Position numbers and translations under genes: made by a program. A model generated the notes under the pieces. The model did no database searches, was not told where the DNA came from, and saw only the letters and a program-made list of their open reading frames with translations. Shown one piece after another: positions 47,800-60,315 of a DNA stretch of 64,000 bases (position 1 is the first letter of the stretch; every line of letters starts with the position of its first letter). Origin of the DNA: Chenopodium formosanum (taxonomy: Eukaryota > Streptophyta > Magnoliopsida > Caryophyllales > Amaranthaceae); the NCBI GenBank assembly GCA_024500155.1, contig CM044877.1, positions 26,107,501 to 26,171,500 of the forward strand, read 5' to 3'.

Positions 47800-49144
47800 C
47801 TCCCCAAAACCAAACCCAATGATGAGTACCTTTCACGTCGAATCATAATCGAATGAAGCGAAAGTGTGGAAAGTTTAGTGTTGCGGATAGTTTTAATTCT
47901 TTTCTCTTCTCTCTGTTTTTGAAAAATTAATTTAAGAAAATAGACAATCTAGTTTGGTTGGTCCATGATATGGGTCCAATAGTAGTGTAGTTGGATGGGG
48001 CTTGACAAGAGCTTTCTAACGATATATTATAAGCCCAATTCCGATGAATATTGAGGAAGTTATGGCCAAATTACTAAACTGGTCCCGTTTTGAGCCTTAT
48101 ATGCGGCCCAATGATCTAGTGGAGGGCCTAATACGGATTTATCATTTCTAATGCAATTAGGAATGGTTTTAGTCTTCTAGAATTTTCTAGAAGGTTCTTT
48201 TCATTCCTAATTCAATTAGCATTGATAAATTGACTTTTGATTTTTCAGAGTTTTAATTAAAATCAAATAGCATTTTTAAGGAAATTATATGATTTTATCC
48301 TCCAGTACGACAAACTTATCTGATTTTCGAAAACGCGTTAAAATCAGGCTTGGCGCCTGACCCCTGGCTTTGGCGCCTAGAACCAGGCCTGGCACCTGGC
48401 GCTAGTGTTGGTGCCTGGTGCCAGTTAGCCAGGGTTGGCGCCAACTCTGTTTTCTGTGCGTTAGACTCTGTTTTGTTTATTTTATCTTTTTGGCCGATTT
48501 TCTCTATAAATATCGTATTAAAAACTCCGTTTTCATTAACGAATTTTCACCAATTCTCATTATTCACAAGTTCTCATCTACAATTATTAGCATTCTTTAA
48601 TCAATCATTCATCTTTTCCTCTAAACCTTGTTCACATACAAAATTTCGCATTCGTAAGATCTAGAAACACCTAGCCATATTCGATGTTGCCTTTGCCCTA
48701 GACGTGAAAGGTTTAATTTCTGAGGGTTTTGTCCCAAATCTCTATTTCAACTATTTAATTTAATTTAATTGTTTATTATTTTCCTTGAAGTTACTAACGT
48801 GTGTATTTTGTTATTAGAAAGAGGTACGTAGCATAAAAGTAAGTGCTTTATTGATTTATTGATGTTATGATGTAGATATCATGTTTAAATTGTTATTATT
48901 ATATTCCTAGTATCATGTCTAGGGTATTTTTAATATTAAATATGATTGTTACGATGCTTCCTATGTTCTTTCTAATATTTATGATTGTTAGTATCATGTT
49001 AGGGTTAAAGATTTGATTTTTATTGCTTAGTGACATGCTAGGATTTGCTATTAATCTTGTTAGTATCATGCCTAGGATTTTGCTATGTTTATTAACATGA
49101 ACATGATTATGATTATAATTGTTATAATTTGTGATGATTATTAA

Positions 49145-49192
<48 letters not shown>

Positions 49193-49769
49193 GATATTAT
49201 TATGATTATTATTATTATTCATGATTATTATTGATTATGTTGCTTGATACATTATTTATTCTGTATTGCTTGATCACCTTTATTGCATGTTTAAAGGGAA
49301 TTTGTACTTGTAATCACGATTAATAAGATAATTAATAACCTTGTTAGGGTTAATTTGATTATAATTCAAGTGATCACCAATAATAGATTTATTTGTGCAT
49401 TAATATTCAACCAACATAGATTAAACAGGTTTAGGGTTAATCCTATTGATCGCATGTTAATTAGAAAGCGCACATTAATACGATCAGAATAAAGTAGAGG
49501 CCTATTATTAGGGCAGGTTCAATCTCTTTTAGGTTGGATTTGTACCATTATCCCCGAACCCTTATTTGGTTCTAGACCTTATGGAGTTGACGATCTCTTG
49601 GATCGTTAAGGGGTGTAACCTTCATCCTATGAATGGTTTACAAGTTCCTAAAAACTTGTTGGCGACTCTTTTGCTCTATCTTCTTCCCTTTTGGACGCCA
49701 CCGTACTTTAGTGTATGATCACAGTGGGGTTCAAGCTAGTGGGATTAAAGCTTGAAATTATTCCCTACA
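47800..49769 (+). repeat. E4 5' LTR, missing about 20 bp at its start
   Basis: The LTR starts at CTCCCCAAAACC instead of TGTAGACACC and ends ATTCCCTACA at 49769. A TTA microsatellite lies at 49138-49195. It contains the promoter module described separately. Confidence 0.86.
48350..48513 (+). promoter_or_regulatory. E4 LTR promoter module: GGCGCC cluster plus TATA box
   Basis: Palindromes occur from 48350 to 48445, including TTTGGCGCC, which matches the E2F consensus. CTATAAATAT follows at 48504-48513. The same pair is found in the LTRs at 16124-16310, 26309-26485 and 57988-58180. It is the likely start of the genomic transcript. Confidence 0.6.
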
Positions 49770-49774
49770 GTTTT

Positions 49775-49792
49775 TGGCGACTCCACTAGGGA
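49775..49792 (+). promoter_or_regulatory. E4 primer-binding site, tRNA-Arg(ACG)
   Basis: TGGCGACTCCACTAGGGA has one mismatch to the E1/E3 site. It lies five bases after the LTR end. Confidence 0.83.
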
Positions 49793-51456
49793 TGATTTCG
49801 ATTTTAATTCCTGAATTTTGTTTCGGCAATGATTTAGAATGAGTGGATGAGACTCGAAAAGTTCTAAGTATTTCATGTGCGTAATTTTGATTAACATTAT
49901 TGTCATATGCATAAAAAAGATCTCATTGGAAAGACAATCCGTAATGAGTTAAAAACATAGGATTTTACACGTATGAAATTTGAGAAATATCTTTCACAAC
50001 TAGGACTGAAATAACACCGTGCGAAACTGGAAAATTTTATCGAGCAAAGAAAGCTGCTGAGGCATGTTGGAAGTAGCGTCAGGGGCCATAGCTTGGCATT
50101 AGTATTTTAGTTGTAGCGCCAGACGCCAGTATTGGCGCCAGGCGCTACAGTTAAAATCTGGCGCCAGTCTGTGATTGCTGGTGCCAATTTCCCCTAATAC
50201 CGAGCCAGAAATATGCGTTCTAATTTCGACCGGTTTTTCGTATTGTTTGCTCGATCCTACTTCCTGATTGAATTTTTTCTGACTTTTCTGAAACCCATAT
50301 GTGTTCTACATATGGACATAACCCTCTGGAAATTCATGCTCCATCTACTCGATTGAACGCTCCGTACAACAAAGGGTACATCCGAGATGTTGAATTCACC
50401 AAACCATGGAAGCGAGTTTTTCTAAACTCGCGGTGTCCCATCCACTCGCGCCAAACCTTCACGGTTAGGCTTCCGCGCAGTGCATCCGAAAAATTAACCA
50501 TGGACTCTCTATTGACTAAACCATATCCCGAACTTTAGAGAACTAGAGCTATGGTTAGGTGGCAAACGCATTGCATCATATTGTGCCTACTTGACTAATT
50601 GTGCATTATTTGTTGTGCATATATATTCTATGTTTCTCTTAACCGTTTGTTGACTTGTGTTGAGACTAAAAAAATTAATGACTTAAAGAACTTTGCCTAA
50701 TTAATTAATTAATTAATTTGAGTCAATAAAGTCTAATTCCTAATCGGAATTGACCTAGTATGACTTTAGGCATACCCCGATTGACTAATAACACCGAAAA
50801 CAGTCCCATACTGAAGCTCCATTACTGGCGCCAAGGTCTGAGCTGTAGCGCCACATTATGGAGTGTAGCGCCTGACGACAACTATGTCGTCTGGCGCCAG
50901 GCTCCACAATGCGACGCTAGTCCTGTCGCTTGGCCGACAGTTCGGATTCTTGGTCGAGTCATCACCTAGAGTCTAATTAATCAGTCTTCTGTTTAATTCG
51001 GTTAATTTTGCTGTCAATAGTATTTAATTGAGTCAATGATCGAGTTTAGGCACTAAGTCGCATGGCCTTACACAAGAGTCTAAACATACCACTTACACTC
51101 AACACACACACCAATCCACATACTTTGACCATGTTTAAGAGAGTCTTGTGTTCGCGTTTTTCCCGTCATTTTTTTTAGGGGGGCAAGTCGGATATTAATC
51201 CTCCAATTAAAAAAAACTATACTTAGTTCCCTAAAAATATGTACATTATTTTTGCAAAAAATATATGCACCCTTTTCTTTTTTCCTTAAAATAAGCCGTA
51301 AAGTCAAGTTGATTTGAGACGAGTAATTAAAACGCAAAATGGTTTATTTGTAGCGCGTGGTCAAGAAAAGAAGGACGGTTAATCAAAGACAACCTCTTCA
51401 TACAAGCCCAACTTTTTGACAAACCCATAGCTCGTAAGAGGAAAGCTAAGGTTATA
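49793..51456 (+). other. E4 leader, noncoding
   Basis: It holds GGCGCC clusters at about 50085-50200 and 50825-50940, the hairpin CATATGT/ACATATG at 50296-50314 and the GGGGG/AGTCGGATA/CCTCC motif at 51178-51204. A 79-codon frame starts at 50299. No firm gene is seen. Confidence 0.5.
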
Positions 51457-53570
51457 ATGGCAACACAAGAAGAAGTCAATGATCTTAAGAACCAACTGGA
51501 TACCGTTACTGAGACACTGAAGCTTCTCGCACTCAAGATCGATGATCCCGTGAAGCAACAACAAATGGACCTTATGCAAGAGAGTTTAAGCAAGTTGTCT
51601 AGCGACTACAAGTTTCAAGAGCTTACATCACAAGGGGTCTCGGTGGACAAAGATCTTCTTCCCCAGAAGTTCAACGCCAACGACATCCCAAAATTCAGAG
51701 CAACTGACAACCCATATTTTCATTTAAGAGCATTTGAAACAATAATGAGTATCAAGGGTATTGATAAGAAAGTGTTCCCTTCTCTGTTCTCACTATCTCT
51801 CGAGACCGTTTGCCAACAATGGTTCTTTTCTCTCAAGAAAGAAAAGACCTCTACCTGGGAGTCAATAGAAAACGCTTTCGTTGATAGGTACAAGTGCAAC
51901 ATTCAAGTCGAGATTGACCATAGGGAACTTGAAATCCTCAAGCAGAAAGAAAATGAAGGCTTCACCTCTTTCTTTAACAAATTGAGAGAAACCTCAGCTA
52001 AAATGATTGAGGTGCCAAGTGAAAAAGAATATGTGAGACTGTTCATCAAAAATCTCCAAGAAAAATATTCTAAGCATCTCAAATATCAAAATAATCTCCA
52101 TAATTTCAAGGCCGTTTATGATATTGGGATCAATATTGAAGACGACTTGGCTAAATTAAAAGCTGCCAGCAATAACTCAAACAGTGGCTGGAAAGGAAAG
52201 AAGAACGATAATCCTTCTTCTTTCAAAACCGCCTACTCAAACAATGTTAGCACCTTTAATTTAGGAGAAGTCCTTGCTATGAACAATCAAGGACAGAAGA
52301 AACCATTTAGGAGGAATTTCACTCCTATTGGCATGAGTTATGACACCACGTTTGATTGATTAAATGCAAAATGTCTTATAACTCCTATTGGACCATTTGG
52401 GGACCCACTAGTTGAGAAGAGGTCAGCTAATTAGAACCCCAATGCACACTGCAAGTATCACCAAGGTAGGGGTCATCTTACTGAAAACTGTTGGAAGCGT
52501 AAGGAAGCTATCCAAGACTTGATCGACAACAACAAACTGCCGTTGCCCCCTGCCAGTAAGAAGCCATGCATTGACAATGCACCTCTAGCTCATACCTTGG
52601 CTATCTCCGATGAGGAAAACGAGGTTGACCCCTCATCTCTCATTAGACCTGTCAAAGAAAACAGCGCCATAGAAAAAGAAGAGGAGCTCTTTTTCGATGT
52701 GAATGATAACCTTCCACAACCAGCAAATAAAGAAGATATACAATTGCTCAAACTGTCTATGAGGGAGGTATCGCAACTACTACGTGAAGCTCTCAAAGTT
52801 ATGAATGAACTCCACAAGAAATATGATGAGCTTCCACTTCCGAAGGATGAACCTAAAAGAGAATCCACACCAGTGAGAATAACTTATGAGGCAAAGTATT
52901 TTCCCTTACAAGTCACTAAGAGACCCAAGAAGAGCAATAGAATTTACACTCCAACTGGGATCTCATATGCACAAATGTTCGAAACGCTCTCCGAGAGTTG
53001 CGAGATCAAACCTCTCGAACCGAGACCATTTGAATCGTTGAAAAAGACAGATAGATATTACTGTAAGTATCATCAATCAGGGGGTCACACTATAGAAAAC
53101 TGTTTCAAATTCAAGGATTTGTTACAGAAAATGATTGATGAAAAGAAACTAGTCCAAGTTCAAAAAGAAGAAGATGCAACCATTAATGGAGTTTGGGACA
53201 GTGATGAAGAAGATGTCTATCTAAAGGACTTAGTAGGACTTCCGTCTTCTGTGTCATACACTACAGATGACGTTTGGGCTGAGGAAGACTCATCGATAAA
53301 CGTCCTCACAAGATCTGGGAGAATGCAACCTCCCATTTCGACACAACCTATGCCAACCACACAACAAGTTCTCATACCTATCATTGAAGACAATGACATT
53401 GTTAAGCAGTTTAAGAAGACAAAGGTTGAGATGAATGTGTGGAAGCTTCTGGCAACATCTCGAGAACATAGGTTGGCGGTAATGAATGCCTTGGACAAAA
53501 TTAGGATAGACTCTGACACCACTCCTGAGGGACTTGACCTTCCCAGCCCGATTAATTTGATCACCTTTTC
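51457..53570 (+). pseudogene. E4 gag
   Basis: The start is ATG 51457 (M-A-T-Q-E-E-V-N-D-L-K). The gag core W-F-F-S-L is present, with zinc knuckles at 52450-52491 (C-K-Y-H-Q-G-R-G-H-L-T-E-N-C) and 53062-53103 (C-K-Y-H-Q-S-G-G-H). It is broken by TGA at about 52357 (from CGA) and TAG at about 52432 (from TGG), then open through to protease. This is the most complete gag in the window. Confidence 0.83.
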
Positions 53571-54552
53571 TGACAAAGATTTACCCCCAGAAGGTCACAA
53601 ACATTACAAGGCATTAAACCTCACAGTAGTTTGCAAAAGGATGAATGTTCCTATGATTCTTGTAGACAATGGATCGGCCATCAACGTCCTCCCACTTAGA
53701 ACTGCGAGGATGCTCGGTATAAGGGACGAAGATTTAACTCCGTCTACACAAGTAATAAGAGCCTACGATAATACTTGTCGTCAAGCTCTTGGTAAGATTA
53801 CCCTAAATGTAACGACAGGAGCAATAGAACATGCTACTACTTTCCAAGTAGTAGACATCAAAGCTTCATTCAACTTATTGTTGGGACGCCCTTGGCTTCA
53901 TGATCTAAAGGCCGCCCCTTCATCCCTCCACCAACAAGTAAAAGCTATAGTTGGGGGAATTCCAATCACTATAGATGCTTCGCCTATGAGAATCAAATCC
54001 ATAGAGAATCCAATTATTAATGTGGAGCACAACGAGGATGATGAAGATTTATGGGGCTTTAACGAAGAAGTCTCTTTGATCCAGGAGGATGAAAGGACCC
54101 CTGTTTGCCATGACCCCCATTCCAACATGATTGTCAACGCCATGTTGAAGAAACAAGGACACTTTCCTGGGATGACCTTAGGAAAGAAGAAAGGAATGGC
54201 AAAACCGCTGGAGTCACCTGGCCTCCCTAAGTTAGACACTTTCGGACTTGGTTTCGAACCGACTTGGAAAGATATCAAGCGAGCCCTGGAAAAGTCGAAA
54301 GCACGTAGGGACGCTCGCATTCAAAAGAAAGCAATTCCAATGGATCATACGCTTAATGGTCAGTTCATAAAAGAAGGAGAGGACTATCCATGCCATGAAT
54401 TTCCCTAGCCATTTGTTATAAACGGCATACGACAACCGGGATTCGAGATTTTCTTGGATTGCTACTTCACTGATGAAATCCCAACTCCCGTCCATAAGGA
54501 GAAAGCACCCCCATGCTTTGACTTTAACGTCATGGGATTACTGTTTGGGTGA
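53571..54552 (+). pseudogene. E4 protease and following segment
   Basis: The protease active site V-D-N-G-S-A-I-N-V has its Asp codon at 53665. The L-L-G-R-P-W-L-H block is near 53878. The frame is open to TAG at 54406 and resumes to TGA at 54550 after L-L-F-G, the stop shared with E1. Protease itself looks undamaged. Confidence 0.78.
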
Positions 54553-55050
54553 GAAAAGAATGAGCCAACTAATAAAGAGGATAATTCCTCGCTCATTCAA
54601 ACAGTCCTACAAAGTGAAAGCTTCGACCACTCAAAGCTAATTACTCTAGCTGAAGGATCACTACAAGGGTGGCGCAAGACTATCAAGGTGACTACTCCAA
54701 GCGGAAGGAAGATATCCATCATGACAGGGCAGGGACCGATGTTTGCAGAGTCGTTTGAGTTAGAGTCTGAGTCGGAGTCTCTCCCTCTAGAGTTTTCTAA
54801 GTCGTTAGTAGTAACACCTCCCCCTCTTATTTCTTCTCCTAGGATAGTTAGTGATCCAGTCCCTAAGGACATATCACTCTTTGATGTAACGATCTCAGAG
54901 TATAATAATATTTCTCATTCTCCTTACTTCTCGTGTTCTTCTCTAACCCAAGATGACGAGCATTGCTTAACTAACGATGAAAAAGACAAAGAAATTATTA
55001 AAGCAATGGAAACACTCGAAAAGAAAACACCGGTAATCGAAGAGACTGAA
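54553..55050 (+). pseudogene. E4 protease-RT linker
   Basis: This Ser/Glu-rich acidic linker leads to M-E-T-L-E-K-K-T-P-V. It ends at a deletion of about 16 bases near 55048 relative to E3, which shifts frame into RT. Confidence 0.6.
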
Positions 55051-56530
55051 TGATTCAACTCATAAAAGAGGAGTTAAAATCGGATTAACATTGAATAAAC
55101 AAGAAAGATCCAAATTAATTAACTTAGTTAAAGAATTTATCGATGTATTTGCTTGGTCATATGAAGATATGCCAGGCATTAATAGAGAAATAGCTCAACA
55201 CACTATACCACTAATTCCAGGAATGAAACCTGTAAAATAAAAGTTGCGTCGAATGAAACCCGACGTAGCCCTTAAAATAAAAGAAGAAGTTCAAAAACAG
55301 ATAACTGCAGGTTTCATCAAGGTATCCAAATACCCAGAATGGGTCGCCAACGTTGTCCCAGTTCCGAAGAAAGACGGAAGGGTAAGGATGTGTGTCGACT
55401 ATCGAGATCTAAATAAGGCAAGTCCAAAGGACGACTTCCCTTTGCCACACATTGATATTCTGGTAGATAACACGACAAATCACTCGCTTCTTTCGTTTAT
55501 GGATGGATACGCAGGTTACAACCAGATTCTCATGGCAGAAGAAGACAACTTTTATAACACCATGGGGCACTTACTGCTACACGGTAATGCCGTTCGGGTT
55601 GAAAAACGCGGGTGCTACTTACCAACGTGCAACAACTGCCTTACTCCATGACATGATGCATAAAGAAGTTGAAGTATATGTCGACGACATGATTGTAAAA
55701 TCAAAAGACCGTCCAGGCCATCAAGTGGCCTTATGGAAATTTTTCGAAAGGCTAAGAAAATATAATATGAGGTTGAATCCATTAAAGTGTGCTTTTGGAG
55801 TCTCCTCAGGCAAGCTCTTGGGTTACGTCATTAGCTCTAGAGGAATAGAGGTAGAACCAACCAAGATCAAAGAAATCATGTCATTGCCACCGCCCAAGAC
55901 TGAGAAACAGATTTGAGGATTTATTGGCCGGTTGCAATACATAAGTAGGTTGATATCAAAACTGACGACGATATGTGAACCAATCTTCAAAAAACTCAAG
56001 AAGAATGTACCTGTAATATGGGATGACAAGTGTCAAAAAGCCTTTGAAAAGATCAAATCCTATCTCGCAAATCCTCCCGTATTAGCACCAGCACTTCCCG
56101 GAATACCTCTTAGGTTATATTTTACGGTTACCAAAGAGATAATGGGAGCTATTCTAGCACAAGAGGTAGAAGGCAAAGAGAACGCAATATATTACCTAAG
56201 TAAAAAGATGCTCGAATACGAAGCACGCTATACACCGCTCGAGAAGTTGTGCCTCGCCTTGGTGTGGGCCATAACTAAGTTAAGACATTACATGTTGGTG
56301 CACACCGTTTTCGTAGTCTCCCGATTAGATCCACTCAATTATCTATTCGATAAAGTTACACTCAATGGACGTATATCAAGATGGATAGTCAATTTAGCAC
56401 AATTTGATGTAAGGTTCATGCCACAAAAAACTATTAAAGGATCTGTGGTGTCAGACTTTCTAGCAGATTTTCCAATAGAAGACTCGACGCCAATACAGGA
56501 CAATGAATTTCCAGATGAAGACCTAATGAT
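55051..56530 (+). pseudogene. E4 reverse transcriptase and RNase H
   Basis: RT carries M-C-V-D-Y-R-D-L-N-K, M-P-F-G-L-K-N-A and Y-V-D-D (55677-55688). TAA at 55238, an 11-base deletion near 55545 in the palm, and TGA at 55914 break it. The RT-linked RNase H from 55932 on is open, ending in D-F-L-A-D-F-P. Confidence 0.82.
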
Positions 56531-56698
56531 TATTGAAGATGATACTTGGACCTTGTATTTCGACGGAGCCTCAAACCAAAAGGGATGTGGAGTTGGAGTG
56601 CTACTAGTATCACCTAAGGAAGAGCATGTTCCAATCTCCATAAAGCTTGATTTCGACGTTACCAACAATGCTGCTGAATATGAAGCATGCGTGGTAGG

Positions 56699-56703
56699 CC
56701 TTG
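56699..56703. repeat. Solo LTR target-site duplication, left copy
   Basis: CCTTG here is repeated exactly at 58722-58726. Five base pairs is the usual duplication length for gypsy integrases. Confidence 0.9.
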
Positions 56704-58721
56704 TGTAGGGAATAGTTTCAAGCCTTTAAAATCCCACTAGCTTGAACCCCACTGTGATCATACACTAAAGTACGGTGGCGTCCAAAAGGGAAGAAGATAG
56801 AGCAAAAGAGTCGCCAACAAGTTTTTAAGGAACTTGTAAACCATCACGAGGTGAAGGTTACACCCCTTAACGATCCAAGAGATCGTCAACTCCATAAGGT
56901 CATGAACCAAATAAGGGTTTGGGGATGAAGGTACAAATCCAATCTAAAAGAGATTGAATCTGCCCTAATAATAGGCCTCTACTTTATACTGCTCGTATTC
57001 ATGTGCGCTTTCTTACTAACATACAATCAATAGGATTAACCCTAAACCTGTTTAATCTATGTTGGTTGAATTTAATGCACAAATAAACTATCATTGGCGA
57101 TCACTTGAATTATAATCATAATCAACCCTAAACAAGATTATTTATTATCTTATTAAGCGTGGTTGCAAGTGCAAATTCCCTTTAAACATGCAATAAAAGG
57201 CGTGATCAAGCAATAACAAATAAAATAATATGCATATCAAGCAACATAATAATGAATAAACAAATATCATGATTAATAATTATAAATAATCATCATTAAA
57301 ATAATAATAATAATATTCATAATCATGTTAAAGCATAGCAAGATCCTAGGCATGATACTAACAAGATTAATAGCAAACCCTAGCATGTCACTAAGCAATA
57401 AAAATCATATCTTTAATCCTAACATGATACTAACAATCATAAATATTAGGAAGAGAATAAAAGGCATCATACCAATCATATTTAATATTAAAAATACCCT
57501 AGACATGATACTAGGAATATCATAATAACAATATAAACATGTATTCTACATCATAAATCAATTAATCAATTAAAGTACTTACTTGGATGCCTCATACCTC
57601 TTTCTAATAACAAAATACACACGTTAATAACTTCAAGGAAAATAATAATCAAACAATTAAATTCGATAATTGAAAGAGAGATTTGGGACCAAACCCTCAG
57701 AAATTAAAACCTTTCACGTCTAGGGCGAAGGCAACTTCGAATATGGCTAGGTGTTTCTAGATCTTGCGAATGCGGAATTTTGTATGTGAAAACAAAGTTT
57801 AGAAAAGAAAAGAAAAGAATAGAATGCTAAAGAATGAAAGCTTGATGAATGAAGAGAATCGATGAATGCTAATTAAAACTAATTGTTGATGAGAACTCGT
57901 GAATGAAGAAAGTTGATGATTGAAAACGGAGTTTATTAAAATTTAAGAATAAAGAGAATCGGTGAATGAAAACGGAGTTTTTGATACGATATTTATAGAG
58001 ATAATCATCCAAAAAAGATATTTTATCAAAACAGAGTCTGAAGACCACAAAAACACCTTGGCGCCAGCCCTGGCTAATTGGCGCCAGAACCAGTTGCTAG
58101 CGCCAGGCGCCAATGCTGGCGTCTGGCGCCAATCCCGATTCCAGGCGCCAAGGCCTGGGGTTGGACGCCAAACTGACTTTTAACACGTTTTCCAAAATCT
58201 GATAAATTTCCGTACTGGAAGATAAAATAATATAATTCCCATCGAAAATGCTATTTGAACTAATTAAAACTCTGAAGAGTCCTAATTGAATTAGGAATGA
58301 AAAGAACCTTTTAGAATGTTCTAGAAGACTAAAACCACTCCTAATTGCATTAGGAATGATAAATTATATTAGGCCCTCCCCTAGATCATTAGGCCGTACT
58401 TAAAGCTCAAACCGAGCCTAGTTTAGTAAATTGGCCATAACTTCCTCATTATTCATCGGAATTGGGCTTATAATATAACGTTGGAAAGGTCTTTGCAAAC
58501 CCCATCCAACTATACCATTATTGGACCCATATCATGGATCAACCAAACTGGATTGGCTGTTTTCTTAAAATAAAGTTTTCAAAAACAGAGAGAAGAGAAA
58601 AGAAATAAAATTTTCCGCAACACTAGACCTTTCCACACTTTCGTTTCATTCGATTATGATTAGACGTGAAAGGCACTCATCACCGGGTTTGGTTTTGGGG
58701 AGACACAAATGGGTGTCTACA
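56704..58721 (-). repeat. Solo LTR of the same family
   Basis: This complete 2018-bp LTR runs TGTAGACACC to TTCCCTACA on the minus strand, bounded by TG...CA. It has a GGCGCC cluster (58055-58180) upstream of a TATA box (57988-57999). With no internal region and a perfect 5-bp duplication, it is the product of LTR-LTR recombination after a full insertion. Confidence 0.93.
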
Positions 58722-58726
58722 CCTTG
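58722..58726. repeat. Solo LTR target-site duplication, right copy
   Basis: CCTTG is identical to 56699-56703. Confidence 0.9.
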
Positions 58727-59000
58727 AAACAGCTTTGGCATTGGGAGTAAAGAAGTTAAGGATATTCGGAGACTCTTCCTTGATCATTAATCAGATATCT
58801 AAAAGGTGGAAAGTAAGGAGCGAAAGCCTAGCCCCTTATCAAACCTATTTGGAAACTCTTACCGATCAATTAGACAAGGTAGAATATACATATCTAGCTA
58901 GAGAAGAAAACCAATTTGCCGATGCCTTGGCAAGATTAGCCTCAATGGTTAGGATTCCCATGGAAATCGAGCAAATGCCCCTAACCATAGAAAAAAGGCA

Positions 59001-60315
59001 CAAACCAGCATACATCCAGGCTATAGAAGACGACGAGGTAGTCCAAGGCGAAGAAGAAGAAGAAGAACCGTGGTACACGGACATACTCAATTATGTCACC
59101 AATGGAGAATACCCTCCTCATGCTGACAAAAGAGCAAAACGAGCATTAAGGCTTTTGGCTTCCCAATATGTACTCATACACAACGAGCTCCATAAAAGGG
59201 TACCTAAAGGCCGAGCTCTCTTATGTGTAGGAAAGAAGGATGCACAAAGAGCAATGTGAATAGTCCACGAAGGAATCTGTGGCACTCATATAAATGGCAA
59301 AATGCTAGTCCAGAAGATAATACAAGAAGGATATTATTGGACTACAATTAATAGGAATTGCCATCAATATGTAAAACGATGCCCTAAACGCCAAATTTAC
59401 GCCAATTTACAACATGTCCCTCCATCTTTGCTCTACACCTACACATCGCCATGGCCATTCTCTACATGGGGAATTGACAACATTGGCAAAATTACTCCCC
59501 CAGGAAAAGGAGGCCACAAATTTATTCTAGTAGCAATTGATTACTTCACAGAGTGGGTCGAAGCGCAATCATACGCTAAACTCACTGCAAAACATGTAGC
59601 ACTCTTTATCGAGAGAAATATTACTTGCCGATACGGAGTCCCACATGAAATGATAAGTGACAATGGAACTCACTTTCAAGCCGAATATGAAGAATTGCTA
59701 CAAAAATACGACATTCAACATTATCATTCTTCTCCTTATAGACCTCAAGCAAATGGAGCAGTTGAGGCAGCTAATAAAAATTTAAAGACTATCATCGAGA
59801 AAATGACAAAAAATTATAAGGATTGGCCTGACAAACTTCACTTCGCATTGTGGGGTTACCGCACGTCAATCCGTACATCAATAGGAAATACACCATTTTC
59901 CTTGGTATATGGAATGGATGCCGTACAACCTGTCGAACTAGAAATACCATCTCTACGCATTGCGTTAGAGAGTAAACTCGATGAAGTTGAATGGACTAGG
60001 GCAAGATATGAAGAATTGATTCTACTCGACGAGAAACGACTAGAAGCTCTACATCACACTCAGTGTTACCAGACTCATATGGCTAGGCATTTTAATAAGA
60101 AGGTCAAGAAAAGGAATATCAAAATAGGAGACTTGGTGTTAAAAGCACTAAGGAAAAATGTTTTAGATCCAAGGGGTAAATTTAGACCTATTTGGTCTGG
60201 ACCCTACATTGTCAAAACAATCCTGTCAGGAGGTGCAGCAAAACTAACTGATATGGACGGCAATGAATTCTCGAACATGACAAATCTTGACCAACTTAAG
60301 AAATACTACCCATAA
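59001..60315 (+). pseudogene. E4 integrase
   Basis: After the acidic linker, a TGA lies at about 59257. The region is then open to 60315. The HHCC finger reads C-P-K-R where E1-E3 have C-P-K-C, so one zinc ligand is lost. The DDE core is present (W-G-I-D, S-D-N-G-T-H-F, V-E-A-A-N), followed by the C-terminal domain ending L-K-K-Y-Y-P. Confidence 0.84.

Larger units (their letters stand above)
56531..59000 (+). pseudogene. E4 aRNH, split by a solo LTR
   Basis: The first part ends in E-Y-E-A-C-V-V-G-L at the insertion. The second resumes at 58727 with L-E-T-A-L-A-L-G-V, F-G-D-S and F-A-D-A. Removing the LTR and one CCTTG copy restores a continuous reading frame across the junction. Confidence 0.85.

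Noticed and set aside
47537..47836. Trp/Gly/Phe-rich frame over the unknown spacer
   Set aside because: It is low-complexity translation of CCACCA and A runs, and partly LTR sequence.
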